The notes: generated by a model not told the origin, from the letters alone. A stretch of DNA of 64,000 nucleotides from Acidobacteriota bacterium (GCA_019639135.1 JAHBSL010000013.1:1-64000), one strand, 5' to 3'; shown: positions 18,680 through 27,704, counted from the stretch's first letter. Numbers and translations: made by a program.

Positions 18680-19477
18680 ATGAAATACGGCCTCATCGCG
18701 GGCAATGGGCAGTTTCCGTTTTTGGTCGTCGAGGGGGCTCGGCGGGCGGGAGCTTCGCTGTCCGTTGTCGCCATAAAAGAAGAGACCGACCCGCGGATCG
18801 ATGAGGTCGCCGATATAGTGACGTGGGTCGGCATCGGCCAGCTCGGCAAGATGATCGACTTTTTCAAACGCGAAGGCGTCGGCCGCGCGATAATGGCCGG
18901 GCAGGTCAAGCATGTGCAGATCTTTTCGGGTTCACTGCCGGACGTCCGGATGCTCAAGATGCTCTGGAACCTGCCGAAGCGAAACACGGATGCACTTATC
19001 GGCGGCGTTGCTGATGAAATGGCAAAGGAGGGGATCGAACTGATCGATTCGACGTTCTTTATTCAGGATCACCTTGCCCCGGCCGGCCCGATAACCAAAC
19101 GCAGCCCAAACGAGACCGAGCAGGAGAATATAGAGTACGGGCTCCAAATCGCGTCTGAGATCGCGAGGCTCGACCTGGGGCAGACGATCGTAGTTCGGGC
19201 AAAGGCCTGCGTTGCTATCGAGGCAATGGAGGGAACGGATACCACGATCCGACGTGCGGGCGAACTTGCTAAAGGAAAGCTGACGGTCGTCAAGGTCGCC
19301 AAGCCCGATCAGGACATGCGGTTCGATGTCCCTGTCGTCGGCGTTCCGACCGTCGAGACGATGATCGAGGCCGGTGCAACGTGCCTTTCAGTCACTGCCG
19401 GCAAGACGCTAATCTTCGATCGCGATGCTATGGTCAGCCTTGCCAATAAGCATAAGATCGCTATCGTCGGTAGCTGA
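18680..19477 (+). CDS. lpxI: UDP-2,3-diacylglucosamine pyrophosphatase LpxI
   Basis: LpxI cleaves UDP-2,3-diacylglucosamine to lipid X and UMP in lipid A synthesis, replacing LpxH in many bacteria. The 265-residue protein shows the LpxI/DUF1009 pattern: GLIAGNGQFPFLVVEGAR at the start, GIGQLGKMIDFFK and MAGQVKH, then GQTIVVRAKACVAIEAMEGTD and a C-terminal PVVGVPTVETM. It usually lies with other lpx genes; here it stands alone between two peptidase genes. It is the clearest evidence that the host makes lipopolysaccharide. Confidence 0.93.
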   Translation: MKYGLIAGNGQFPFLVVEGARRAGASLSVVAIKEETDPRIDEVADIVTWVGIGQLGKMIDFFKREGVGRAIMAGQVKHVQIFSGSLPDVRMLKMLWNLPKRNTDALIGGVADEMAKEGIELIDSTFFIQDHLAPAGPITKRSPNETEQENIEYGLQIASEIARLDLGQTIVVRAKACVAIEAMEGTDTTIRRAGELAKGKLTVVKVAKPDQDMRFDVPVVGVPTVETMIEAGATCLSVTAGKTLIFDRDAMVSLANKHKIAIVGS

Positions 19478-19545
19478 ATCGAAACTTGCCGGACTCGCAT
19501 TTCGTATTCACATCATCAGCTAACCTTTTGTTCATTGGAGAGATA

Positions 19546-21201
19546 ATGAGAAAAAACCTATTTGCTTTACTGCTGTTCATCAGCCTCCTTGCGCCGAGCC
19601 TTGCCCTGGCTCAGGCACCGGTCCGGATAACTCCGGCCGAACGCCGCATTGCCGAAACCATCACCGCCGATAAGCTCAGCAACTGGCTGCACTTTGTTGC
19701 GTCCGATGCTATGGCCGGCCGCGATACGCCTTCGCAGGGCCTTGATGTCACGGCCGAGTTCTTAAAGATGAAGCTCTCGCGTTGGGGCTTCAAGCCCGCC
19801 GGCGACAACGGCACCTTCTTTCAGAAGATGGTCCTCAAGCGTGATGTGATCGATGCGGCAGAGACCTTCGTCACGGTGAACGGACAGAAATTCGACTATG
19901 GCGAGGATCTGGTCAGGGTTTCCGGAACAAATACCGGCACGATGTCGCCGAAGATCGTCTTTGCCGGCAACGGATGGATGGTCAAGTCAAAGAATCTAAA
20001 TCCCTATGCGGGAATCGACGTGAGCGGGAAGATAATTGCGGTTTACGGCGAAGGGCAGATCAGCGGACGGAACCTCGTTCCGCTTCCCGCCGGGGTCACG
20101 CAGGCCGACCTGACCGGCGAGCGGGGAACCGACTGGGCGGACGTAGTGACCTACGCCCGCAACAACGGGGCCGCCGGCGTAATGGTACTCGCCTCGAGCT
20201 TCCTCAATGACAATTGGGGTGCTGTGGTTCAAAACTTTGGCCGCTCGCGGCCGGTCGTCGATAAGCTGCAGCCGGCCGTTGCCGATCAGGGCGGCGCTCG
20301 GCAGCCGACGGTGTTCATCGCCTCGCGTAAATTGACCAATGCGATCTTTGCCGGCGAGGCGGGGAACCCGCTTGCCGGAGCCGCGAGCTCCTTTGAAGTA
20401 AGTAAGAGCTTTAGCCTCAGCATTGCCCTGAAACCTGAGATACTTCAGACGCAGAATGTCGTTGCTCTCTGGGAAGGCCGCGATGCCGTGCTGAAGAATG
20501 AAATGGTCGCCGTCGGAGCACACTACGACCACGTCGGCACGAACCCGAACGCACCGGGCGAGGATAAGATCTGGAACGGGGCCGATGATGACGGCTCGGG
20601 CACGGTCGCTCTTCTCGCAATGGCCGAGGCACTTGCGGTCGCAAAGGTGCGGCCAAAGCGGTCGGTGCTTTTCGTTTGGCACGCAGGTGAGGAAAAGGGC
20701 CTTTGGGGAGCCGAATATTTCAATAAGTTCCCGACGGTGGACATTAAGAATGTCATCGCCCAGCTCAACATAGACATGATCGGCCGAAGCAGGAAGCGCG
20801 ACGACACAAATCCGAGAAACAAGGATCTTTCCGGCCCGAATGAAGTTTACGTTATCGGCTCGGAGATGATGAGCACGACTCTCGGGGCCATTACCAGGGA
20901 GACGAACAAAGCGTTCTTGAAGCTCGATTACAACTACCGGTACGATGACCCAAAAGACACCAATCGTTTCTTCTTCCGCTCAGATCATTTCCACTATGCG
21001 GTCAATGGCATCCCGATCGTTTTTTGGTTCACGGGTGTTCACGAGGACTATCACCAACCCGGCGACCACGCGGACAAGATCGACTACGCAAAGTACGAGA
21101 AGATCACGCGGACGATCTTTCTTACGATGTGGAAATTGACCGACCTCGCCGAACGGCCAAAGGTGGATAAGGAACTTCCGCCGGAACTTCGGCAGCGGTA
21201 A
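19546..21201 (+). CDS. Secreted M28-family zinc aminopeptidase
   Basis: A 551-residue exported metallopeptidase. Signal peptide MRKNLFALLLF... ends at about 22 (LALAQA). A protease-associated (PA) domain is inserted in the middle (about 130-270), then the M28 core: HYDHVG (His326, Asp328), GADDDGSGT (about 346-353), HAGEEKGLWGAEYF (catalytic Glu about 382), NIDMIGR and a C-terminal DHFHYAVNGIPIVFWF. The ATG at 19546 has GGAGAG upstream and gives the signal peptide; the open frame starts earlier at 19486. It should release N-terminal amino acids in the periplasm or outside. Confidence 0.92.
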   Translation: MRKNLFALLLFISLLAPSLALAQAPVRITPAERRIAETITADKLSNWLHFVASDAMAGRDTPSQGLDVTAEFLKMKLSRWGFKPAGDNGTFFQKMVLKRDVIDAAETFVTVNGQKFDYGEDLVRVSGTNTGTMSPKIVFAGNGWMVKSKNLNPYAGIDVSGKIIAVYGEGQISGRNLVPLPAGVTQADLTGERGTDWADVVTYARNNGAAGVMVLASSFLNDNWGAVVQNFGRSRPVVDKLQPAVADQGGARQPTVFIASRKLTNAIFAGEAGNPLAGAASSFEVSKSFSLSIALKPEILQTQNVVALWEGRDAVLKNEMVAVGAHYDHVGTNPNAPGEDKIWNGADDDGSGTVALLAMAEALAVAKVRPKRSVLFVWHAGEEKGLWGAEYFNKFPTVDIKNVIAQLNIDMIGRSRKRDDTNPRNKDLSGPNEVYVIGSEMMSTTLGAITRETNKAFLKLDYNYRYDDPKDTNRFFFRSDHFHYAVNGIPIVFWFTGVHEDYHQPGDHADKIDYAKYEKITRTIFLTMWKLTDLAERPKVDKELPPELRQR

Positions 21202-21373
21202 CCGGCTTTGATGAGGAGGCATGAAGCGCGGTCGATCATGCCTTTTCCTGATAACCACTTCGAAAAGATTTGCGGCCTCTGCATTCAATTCATTTGAAGT
21301 AGAGGCCGCTGTATTCACCGAAAGGAACGCGGAAAGTCAGGTTTACCTTTCAGTCGCTCTCATTTTAGACGCT

Positions 21374-22012
21374 TTACTTGAAAACAAAGCCGATGCCGAA
21401 CCGGAAGTTATGGGAGGTGGCACCGTCAAAGCGGATCGGGTTGTAATCCACTTGTATGAGACGCAGATCGACACGGTTGTTGAGCTTTACGTCAACTCCG
21501 CCGCCGAAGGCTCCGGCAAAGCCTGTCTCCGAGGTCGTGCCCTGGAGTCCCGTGCAGACGGCCACCGGATTGCAGTCAACATTCTTGACCTTGACGCGGC
21601 CGTGGCCGGCACCGGCAAGAACGTGGGCGAATGGCTTAACTCGTGCATCCGAGGCGTTGTCCTTGAACTGAACGCCGCCGAGGAAGTTGTAAAGCGAATT
21701 GTTCGTGTCAAAGGCTACGCGGTCAGACGGCGGAAGGGTAAAGCTGAACCGGGTGTTGTTGTAGGCACCCGAGATATCGCCCTTGATTCCTACGTAGCGA
21801 CTGATGTTGTAAACCCCCGAGACCTGAAAGCCGTTGAACGGCTCGCGGCGACCGACCACCTCACTGAAATCATCGTCCGGCGTAATGCCGGTATCGACCT
21901 GCTGGTGGCTGAAGCCCACATAGACCTCGCCTTTCTTGTATTCATCGGTCTGCGCGAATGCGGCCGATCCCGCAACCGCAGTAAGTGCAAGAGATAAAAA
22001 GAACTTTTTCAT
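21374..22012 (-). CDS. Outer-membrane beta-barrel protein
   Basis: A 212-residue outer-membrane protein of the small opacity/OmpA-barrel type. A clean signal peptide (MKKFFLSLALTAVAGSAAFA) is followed by alternating strands such as GEVYVGFSHQQVD, FNGFQVSGVYNISRYVGIKG and GFAGAFGGGVDVKLNN, and the terminal HNFRFGIGFVFK with Phe-x-Phe-Lys end typical of barrel targeting. Two Cys in the middle may form a disulfide. AAAGGAG precedes the ATG. Function unknown. Confidence 0.8.
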   Translation of the reverse strand: MKKFFLSLALTAVAGSAAFAQTDEYKKGEVYVGFSHQQVDTGITPDDDFSEVVGRREPFNGFQVSGVYNISRYVGIKGDISGAYNNTRFSFTLPPSDRVAFDTNNSLYNFLGGVQFKDNASDARVKPFAHVLAGAGHGRVKVKNVDCNPVAVCTGLQGTTSETGFAGAFGGGVDVKLNNRVDLRLIQVDYNPIRFDGATSHNFRFGIGFVFK

Positions 22013-22103
22013 ATGGAATAATGCTCCTTTGGAAAAAATAAGCCCGTAGGCAAACGAAAAGACCCAACAAATTCGATATTGCTAAATCTGCCGAGCCTTT
22101 TGT

Positions 22104-22119
22104 GTTACGGTTCTGTAAC
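22104..22119. promoter_or_regulatory. Short dyad upstream of the beta-barrel gene
   Basis: GTTACGG-TT-CTGTAAC (arms GTTAC/GTAAC, 5 bp) lies about 95 bp upstream of the outer-membrane protein ATG. It could be an operator. The arms are short and no second copy was found, so it is a weak call. Confidence 0.25.
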
Positions 22120-22170
22120 GTGCTTGGGATGTGCGAAATTATTGAGCAGTTGCCAAACTTTTTGCCGGAG

Positions 22171-22207
22171 AAAATAAAAAAACGGGGAAGCCTTTCGGCT
22201 CCGCCCG
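22171..22207 (-). terminator. Rho-independent terminator for the 22231 gene
   Basis: Read on the minus strand: GGAGCC-GAAA-GGCTTCC (one bulge) extended by flanking G/C pairs, followed by a TTTTTTTATTTT tract. It begins about 25 bp after the stop of the upstream minus-strand gene. Confidence 0.75.
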
Positions 22208-22230
22208 CTTGGGTAAAATCTTTATGCAGA

Positions 22231-23466
22231 TCATTTTGCGGCAGAGGTAAGCACTATTTCAACGCGGGAGACGAACTTGCCGATCAGCTCGTTCTTAAGT
22301 TGGCCGAAGGTCTTGACCGCAGCAGGGTTTTTGTTCTCGGGGTTGGGGAATATCCCGCTTTCCTCGGCGGTAAGTTCCATTTCTCCGGCACGCTCGGCCG
22401 TTATGGTTTCATCGGCGTCCATGTAGAACACACCCGAGTACCTTTCTGCGATCTTTCGTGCATCCGCGTCGTTGATGATACGGACGATCTTTTCCATCAT
22501 CATCGAAGCCTGGTAGGGCTCCATGCCGCCGCGGAGTGAATCGACCATCTTTGCGACCAGACGCGAATCGCCCCATCGCGAAACGAGTTCCATAAGAACC
22601 CGGTCGCCTTCCGCCATCTGCGGATACTCATTGTCCTCGCCGGCGGGTTCCGCTTTGACTTCAAGTGCGAGGGCAAGCAGTTCTTCCCTCTGTGCGGCCG
22701 TAAGCGTACGGGCGAGCTTCGAGTTGCCATCCAGCGGATTCTCCGTCAGTTCTTTTAGTTCTTCGGCTTCCCATTCTTCAAGTCCCTCGGCCGAAGCTTT
22801 CCGTTCCTTGAGATAATCAAGCCGCTGCTGTCGGTACTCGCCGCTCTCGATCGAGGTCAGAAGTTCGAAGACACCTTCCCAGCGGGTCTTCGGATCGCGG
22901 GCTATATCCATCAACCAGCCGACCACAGCTTCGTCTTTCGGCTCACCGTTGGCAAAGAGGCCGTTCAGGCTGCCGATCATCTTTTCGTAAGCCGACATCT
23001 GCTCTGCCTCGAGCTTTTTCTCGGCATCGCGGTAGTGCGATAGCACGAGCTTGTCCTTGTTCTCCTCGTCACGCTTGACGAAAAGCATCACCGTGTCGCC
23101 GACCTTGGTGCCGACCAAATGCTCTTCGGGGCCTTCCTCTAAAGGTTCTGACTGCTGGCCGGTGTAGCGGTATTCCTGTTCGTCGAAAGCGATGAACTTA
23201 CGTGTTTCGCCCTTAAGGGTCGAGGAGATCGAGAACTGCCGCTGGATGCCGACCACCTGGTAGTCGTCACCGGATTCGATGATGCCGGTCTCAATTTCGC
23301 GGTCGAGCTTGGCGATGTGGATCTCAGCGCTTTCGCGGTAAAGGGCAAGCACGGTTTTCGGCGGCTCTTCCTCGCAGCGGCGTGCTTCGGTGCTCAAAGG
23401 AGCGGTCAGGATAGAAACTACCGCCACGGCGGCGGATGCGGCTAGTGCTAGGCGTGATCTAAGCAT
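22231..23466 (-). CDS. Secreted protein of unknown function
   Basis: A 411-residue protein with a signal peptide (about 1-28, ALAASAAVAVVSI then STEARR). The N-terminal third contains beta-rich stretches (YQVVGIQRQFSISSTLKGE, VGDTVMLFVKRDEEN) that resemble a small domain often seen in Acidobacteria secreted proteins. The rest is strongly charged and helical with a Glu/Lys-rich middle (about 140-260). I recognise no catalytic motif. One Cys only (about residue 31). It stands alone, with its own terminator. Confidence 0.75.
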   Translation of the reverse strand: MLRSRLALAASAAVAVVSILTAPLSTEARRCEEEPPKTVLALYRESAEIHIAKLDREIETGIIESGDDYQVVGIQRQFSISSTLKGETRKFIAFDEQEYRYTGQQSEPLEEGPEEHLVGTKVGDTVMLFVKRDEENKDKLVLSHYRDAEKKLEAEQMSAYEKMIGSLNGLFANGEPKDEAVVGWLMDIARDPKTRWEGVFELLTSIESGEYRQQRLDYLKERKASAEGLEEWEAEELKELTENPLDGNSKLARTLTAAQREELLALALEVKAEPAGEDNEYPQMAEGDRVLMELVSRWGDSRLVAKMVDSLRGGMEPYQASMMMEKIVRIINDADARKIAERYSGVFYMDADETITAERAGEMELTAEESGIFPNPENKNPAAVKTFGQLKNELIGKFVSRVEIVLTSAAK

Positions 23467-23600
23467 GATCTTAATTACCTCGGCTTTCAGCGAAATCTTA
23501 GGAGACTGCGCTTTCTCAGAATCCTCTTCTCGATCAAAAGTTGCATGCGGACGTTTCGGTCCGTAAAGAAAATTTCAAAGTTGAGCTTTTTGGCAGACGG

Positions 23601-24440
23601 CTATTCACCGTCGATATGCATAAGCCTGTAGGCCTCGGATCGGCTGATGCCGGCTTCCTTTGCCGCTTTCTTCAGTGCTTCGCGGGGCGATAACCCCTCT
23701 GCCTCAAGAGCATTGACCCGTTCTTTCAAATCCGGAGTGTCTTTTTCGGCCATAGCCGTCTTAGATTTCCCCCGGTCAATAACTAGAACGAATTCGCCTT
23801 TGGCTTTTGCATCAAATTTCTTTATAAGATCACTTATTTTTCCGGTGAGCGTTTCTTCGTGGAGTTTTGAGAGCTCGCGGGAGATCGAAGCCTGCCGGTC
23901 GCCGAATACGGCGAGGCAATCGGCAAGGCTTGCAGCGATCCGGTGCGGCGATTCGTAAAAGACGAGCGTTGCGGGTATCTCGGCACACTCGCGGAGCCGC
24001 TTTCGCCGCTGGCCGGGCCGCGAGGGAAGAAAACCGCCGAAGAATATAGCATCCGTCCCGAGCCCGGAGGCTGCCTCGGCTGCAACGAAGGCAGCCGGCC
24101 CCGGCAGCGAGATCACCTGAATACCCGCGTCATGAGCAGCACGGACGAGCGGAACGCCGGGGTCGCTGATCGCGGGCGTTCCGGCATCGGAGACGAGCGC
24201 GACCGAGATACCGCTCTCAAGCTTGCGGACAAGCTCCGCCGAACGCTGCTGCTCGTTGTGTTCGTGGTAGCTGATCAGCTCGGCCTTGATGCCGAAGTGG
24301 TTGAGCAGTTTCTGTGTGTGACGGGTGTCCTCGCAGGCGATCAGGCCAACGCTCCGCAGCGTCTCGACCGCACGGGGCGAGAGATCTCCGAGATTGCCGA
24401 TAGGCGTCGGAACAATATAAAGCGTGCCTGCCATACCCAT
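23601..24440 (-). CDS. rsmI: 16S rRNA 2'-O-ribose C1402 methyltransferase
   Basis: RsmI methylates the ribose of C1402 in the decoding centre of 16S rRNA with S-adenosylmethionine. The 279-residue protein shows the tetrapyrrole-methylase-like fold: GTLYIVPTPIGNLGDLSPRA, CEDTRHTQKLL, LVSDAGTPAISDPG and FYESPHRI. A C-terminal extension of about 50 residues (LSPREALKKAAKEAGISRSE) looks like a small helix-turn-helix. A second ATG two codons in (24434) gives MAGTLYIV and may be the real start. Its neighbour on both sides is unrelated. Confidence 0.94.
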   Translation of the reverse strand: MGMAGTLYIVPTPIGNLGDLSPRAVETLRSVGLIACEDTRHTQKLLNHFGIKAELISYHEHNEQQRSAELVRKLESGISVALVSDAGTPAISDPGVPLVRAAHDAGIQVISLPGPAAFVAAEAASGLGTDAIFFGGFLPSRPGQRRKRLRECAEIPATLVFYESPHRIAASLADCLAVFGDRQASISRELSKLHEETLTGKISDLIKKFDAKAKGEFVLVIDRGKSKTAMAEKDTPDLKERVNALEAEGLSPREALKKAAKEAGISRSEAYRLMHIDGE

Positions 24441-24454
24441 TGCTCACTTTAATA

Positions 24455-24488
24455 CAAAAAAAGCCGGACGCGTTAACGCCCGGCCTTT
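24455..24488 (-). terminator. Rho-independent terminator for the 24514 gene
   Basis: On the minus strand GCCGGGCG-TTAA-CGCGTCCGGC forms a strong stem, followed directly by a run of seven T. It lies 25 bp after the stop of the Arg/Asp-rich protein gene and just before rsmI. Confidence 0.85.
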
Positions 24489-24513
24489 ATCTGATATGGC
24501 AAAGTTTCGCTTA

Positions 24514-25086
24514 CTAGAACGGCCACGGGAAGCCGCCAGTGTTGCGTCGCGGGAAGTTACCCCGGTTGTTGTTGTATCCATAGACCTGAGCAACTACGTT
24601 GAGGTCCTGGCGAATGCGGTTCCATTCATTCTGTGCCTGACGATTAACTCGGACGCGCCGCATTTCCTGATCGATCTGCTGACCGAGGTCAAGCACGCGG
24701 CGGGCTTCATTACGGCTATTGTTGAGATTTCGGCCGTTGCCGTACTCTTTCCGAAGCCTATCGGTGGCCCGCCGAAAATCTCCCGAAAGATCTTCCAAAC
24801 GGTCGATATTGCCGCGGCGGTCCCATCCGCCCCAGTTTCCACGGTCCCTACGGCCCCAGCGGTCGTCGCGGCGATCTTCAATACGTTCGACGTTCCGGTC
24901 GAAATTGCGGGCTTTATTGCGGAGATTCTCGAGCGTTCCCCGGATGTTGCGATTATAATTGCCACGTCCATAATAGTCGTCATCGCGGTCACGGTCTCGC
25001 CACTGTGCAGAGGCGACCGTAGGCAGAGCCATCACAGCAAGTGCGAAAGCGGCGATCGCTATAGTTCCTTTAAGATTTTTCAACAT
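24514..25086 (-). CDS. Arg/Asp/Asn-rich periplasmic protein
   Basis: A 190-residue exported protein of unknown function. Signal peptide MLKNLKGTIAIAAFALAVMA ends near LPTVASAQ. The mature part is extremely rich in Arg, Asp and Asn with few hydrophobics: WRDRDRDDDYYGRGNYNRN, DRRDDRWGRRDRGNWGGW, then a helical segment (about 110-165) and a Gly/Asn/Arg tail ending FPWPF. Start chosen at 25086, which gives a canonical signal peptide and has GGAAGG upstream. It is a polyampholyte and may bind nucleic acid, phosphate or envelope polymers; that is inference. Confidence 0.75.
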   Translation of the reverse strand: MLKNLKGTIAIAAFALAVMALPTVASAQWRDRDRDDDYYGRGNYNRNIRGTLENLRNKARNFDRNVERIEDRRDDRWGRRDRGNWGGWDRRGNIDRLEDLSGDFRRATDRLRKEYGNGRNLNNSRNEARRVLDLGQQIDQEMRRVRVNRQAQNEWNRIRQDLNVVAQVYGYNNNRGNFPRRNTGGFPWPF

Positions 25087-25239
25087 GATTTCTTTACCTT
25101 CCTTTTTTGTACTTGCAATGGTTCTGCCATTGCCCGGTAAGGTAAACCGCAAAGCGCGTGCCATAATCGCCAACACCGGGATGTGTGAAGATAAAGCAAA
25201 TGTTTACAATAAATTACAAGCTCAGACAGATGACCAAGG

Positions 25240-25272
25240 AAAAAGGCCCCGCACCTTCCGATGCGAGGCCTG
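25240..25272 (-). terminator. Rho-independent terminator for the subtilisin gene
   Basis: On the minus strand GGCCTCGCA and TGCGGGGCC pair over nine positions (one T-G) around an eight-base loop, followed by TTTTT. It lies 40-70 bp downstream of the S8 protease stop. The remaining part of the 25087-25309 gap holds only the promoter region of the 25086 gene. Confidence 0.8.
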
Positions 25273-25309
25273 CTCCATTTCGTCGATTGCCGACGGATAT
25301 AGTTGAGTT

Positions 25310-26731
25310 CTAACGGTCGAGTGCCTTGGCGGCGTTTATCCGCCCGCCGGAGAAGACCTTGCCGCTGAGCGAATCGATCTTATCGGTCGCCGCGAGCAGC
25401 CGCTTGCGGAGCGTTTCGACCGTGATCTCGGGATCGGCCGCGATCATCAGAGCAGCAATTCCCGAAACGTGCGGGGTCGCCATCGAGGTACCCGAGGCTT
25501 CACGGAACGATTCCTTGAGCCAGGTCGAGACGATGTCGCGGCCCGGAGCGGCGACGTGTACCGTTTTTGCTCCGTAGTTCGAGAACGACGAGAGCGAGTC
25601 GTTACGGTCGAGTGCGGCAACGCTTATGACGTTCGGCAGATCGTAGTTCGAGGGGTAATGCGGCCGGCTGTCGTTGTTCGTCGAGGAATTTCCGGCAGCG
25701 GCGAGGAAGAGAATGCCGTTCTCGCCGGCGGCACGGATGGCATCTTCGAGAGCTTTCGAATACTGCGTCGAGCCCCAGCTTGCCGAAATGATGCGGACGT
25801 TCACGCCGTTCTGTTTTCGGTCGATGGCGTAGTTGATCGCCTCGATGGCGTCTTTAGTTGTTCCGAAGCCGCCGCGGCCGAGAAACTTGAGCGGCATTAT
25901 CTGCACGTTCCAATTCACACCGGCTATGCCCAGATCGTTGTCGCCCTCGGCACCTATCACACCTGCACAATGCGTTCCGTGGCCGTTGTCGTCCATCGGA
26001 TCGGCAAGGTTACTTTGTGCGTTGAACCCAAAGCGGTCATTGAACGTGCCGAGCTGTGCGTCGGAGTATTGCGGTACGCTGTCCGGCCGGGTCCACATAT
26101 TTGCGACCAGGTCCGGATGCGTGTAGTCAACGCCCGTGTCGAGCACGGCGACGACCACCTCTTCGCTGCCCTTGGTCAGCTCCCAGGCCTTTTGGGCGTC
26201 AATGTCCGCCCGCGACTTGCCGCCGTTCTCGCCGCTGTTAAAGAGCGCCCATTGGTCGTTGAAGTAAGGATCGTTTGGCGAATTCACCGGGGCTTCATCG
26301 CGGCGTTCGGCAACCGGTCGGAAATCCGGAAGATCGGTCTCGATGCGGAAATTCGGTTCGGCATATTCCACCATGTCCGTCATCGCCCGATACTGTGCAG
26401 CGACCGTTTCAGGATCTGCGTTGTCGAGGTCATCTATCGATTTCAACCCACGGACATATTCGATGCGGTCCTCAATACGGTCGTTGAAACGCCGCGTGAG
26501 TCGCTCGATCTCGGTACGCGAAACTCCGGGCTTGAACCGCACCAGCACTTCGGGCTCGGCATCTGCACGAAACTGCTTGGCCTCGCCCGAATTGTTGCGG
26601 GCAAGGTCTCGTGTCTCCGATGTCGCTGGCCTCAGGCCCGAACGCCAACGGTCGATCTGGCCGAGCACACCGGCGATGGTTATAAGCACGAGTGCGATGG
26701 CGAAGTGAATAAGAAAATTATTGCGGTTCAT
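25310..26731 (-). CDS. Secreted subtilisin-family (S8) serine protease
   Basis: A 473-residue exported protease. It has an N-terminal signal/anchor (about 8-24), an inhibitor-type propeptide (about 60-130, VLVRFKPGVSRTEIERLT, ending with VEYAEPNF), then the S8 catalytic domain with Asp198 (VLDTGVD), His251 (NGHGTHCAG), oxyanion Asn348 (AAAGNSS) and Ser416 (GTSMATPH). The domain closes with SGGRINAAKAL. It should be autoprocessed and act in the periplasm or outside. A GGAG ribosome site precedes the ATG. The small gene just upstream (15 bp) may be co-transcribed. Confidence 0.94.
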   Translation of the reverse strand: MNRNNFLIHFAIALVLITIAGVLGQIDRWRSGLRPATSETRDLARNNSGEAKQFRADAEPEVLVRFKPGVSRTEIERLTRRFNDRIEDRIEYVRGLKSIDDLDNADPETVAAQYRAMTDMVEYAEPNFRIETDLPDFRPVAERRDEAPVNSPNDPYFNDQWALFNSGENGGKSRADIDAQKAWELTKGSEEVVVAVLDTGVDYTHPDLVANMWTRPDSVPQYSDAQLGTFNDRFGFNAQSNLADPMDDNGHGTHCAGVIGAEGDNDLGIAGVNWNVQIMPLKFLGRGGFGTTKDAIEAINYAIDRKQNGVNVRIISASWGSTQYSKALEDAIRAAGENGILFLAAAGNSSTNNDSRPHYPSNYDLPNVISVAALDRNDSLSSFSNYGAKTVHVAAPGRDIVSTWLKESFREASGTSMATPHVSGIAALMIAADPEITVETLRKRLLAATDKIDSLSGKVFSGGRINAAKALDR

Positions 26732-26746
26732 ACTGCTTTACTCCGA

Positions 26747-27028
26747 TCAATAAACGATGACGTGGTTGCGGCCCTTGAAGCCCTTCAGCCGAAGCTGATA
26801 CTTGTCCGCGCGATATTCGTACTCTTTGCCCTTTGAAGCAAGCCCGATCTTCCAACCGGTGGCGATCATTTGGGCTGCCATCTCGCCGTCCTCCGGCGCT
26901 CCAAGCGACATATCAGGGAACTCTGTGCTCGCGACGCGCTTTACGCTGATCTCGCTTTCGGGGACGCCAAGGCGCTCGGCGAGGTCCTTTTTGGAACGCT
27001 CGACGGCACTTTTTTCATCAAACTTCAT
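26747..27028 (-). CDS. Small conserved protein with SLG-P-G/YEYR motif
   Basis: A 93-residue protein, cytosolic by sequence. It starts MKFDEKSAVERSKKDLAERL, then SEISVKRVASTEFPDMSLGAPEDGEM, AQMIATGWKIGLASKGKEYEYRAD. The pattern (D-x-SLG-x-P-x-x-G-x-x-AQ, then G-x-x-I-x-L, then YEYR-D) is one I recall from short proteins and C-terminal domains in cyanobacteria and Chloroflexi, some next to or fused with proteases or inhibitors; function not established. It lies 15 bp upstream of the S8 protease gene, so an inhibitor or partner role is possible. Start at 27028 has GAGG upstream. Confidence 0.6.
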   Translation of the reverse strand: MKFDEKSAVERSKKDLAERLGVPESEISVKRVASTEFPDMSLGAPEDGEMAAQMIATGWKIGLASKGKEYEYRADKYQLRLKGFKGRNHVIVY

Positions 27029-27123
27029 TGGTAACCTCGATTTTCTGATTTTTTGTGCACTTAAGTCAATATTGATACGCCATAAGTGCGGCAAGGTTCC
27101 CGTCCGAAATCGGCTTGGGTGTA

Positions 27124-27678
27124 TTAGGCATCGGCTGACCGGACCGGCGACCGAAAGTTTCGGGTTATCTCAACGAGGGCGGGAATGATGTAAGTGCCGC
27201 AGGCAAAGCCGAGGATCAGCCCGGTCAGCGTGCGACTTAAGAAATTGTTTTCCCAGATGCCGAAGACCGTAAGGGCCCAGTCGATAGCCATCGGGACGGC
27301 CGAGAGCAGAAGCCAAATGCGCGGCAGCGGCTCGATATTCTCAACACTTCGCCAGAGCGGATACGCGACCACGGCAGCAAACAGACCGGCATAGACGGCG
27401 AAACATCGCGAACAAACGCCGAACTGGTGACCGAAGGCATAGAATGACCGCTCTGGTATCTGATGGCAGATATAGCCGAAGAAGCCAAATACGGAACCCG
27501 CTGCGGCATCGTGTCCTGCGGCGTGAAGCAAAGAGGGAGAAATGATCAGGAGAAGCCAAGCCGCCGTGACCAGGCCCGTGGCGGCAACGACCCGGGCGGC
27601 CTGCCGCCGCAGAACGCCGGTCGTATATATTGATCTGTATTCGTCGGCTCCGCGTGCCATCTCTTCCAAATCTATCAT
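27124..27678 (-). CDS. DUF2085 membrane protein
   Basis: A 184-residue polytopic membrane protein of the DUF2085 family. The signature is clear: CHQIPERSFYAFGHQFGVCSRCFAVYAG (here from about residue 71), with the Cys and His that might bind a metal. About four to five hydrophobic helices (35-55, 60-70, 95-112, 120-140, 150-170). Function unknown. It starts 26 bp after the ppsA stop and may be the last gene of that transcript. Confidence 0.85.
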   Translation of the reverse strand: MIDLEEMARGADEYRSIYTTGVLRRQAARVVAATGLVTAAWLLLIISPSLLHAAGHDAAAGSVFGFFGYICHQIPERSFYAFGHQFGVCSRCFAVYAGLFAAVVAYPLWRSVENIEPLPRIWLLLSAVPMAIDWALTVFGIWENNFLSRTLTGLILGFACGTYIIPALVEITRNFRSPVRSADA

Positions 27679-27704
27679 TTCCGGCCCGCGGCTTGTAACC
27701 CGGC

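Noticed and set aside
25469..26836. Open frame of 455 codons opposite the subtilisin gene
   Set aside because: Shadow of the S8 protease coding strand, which has all catalytic motifs.
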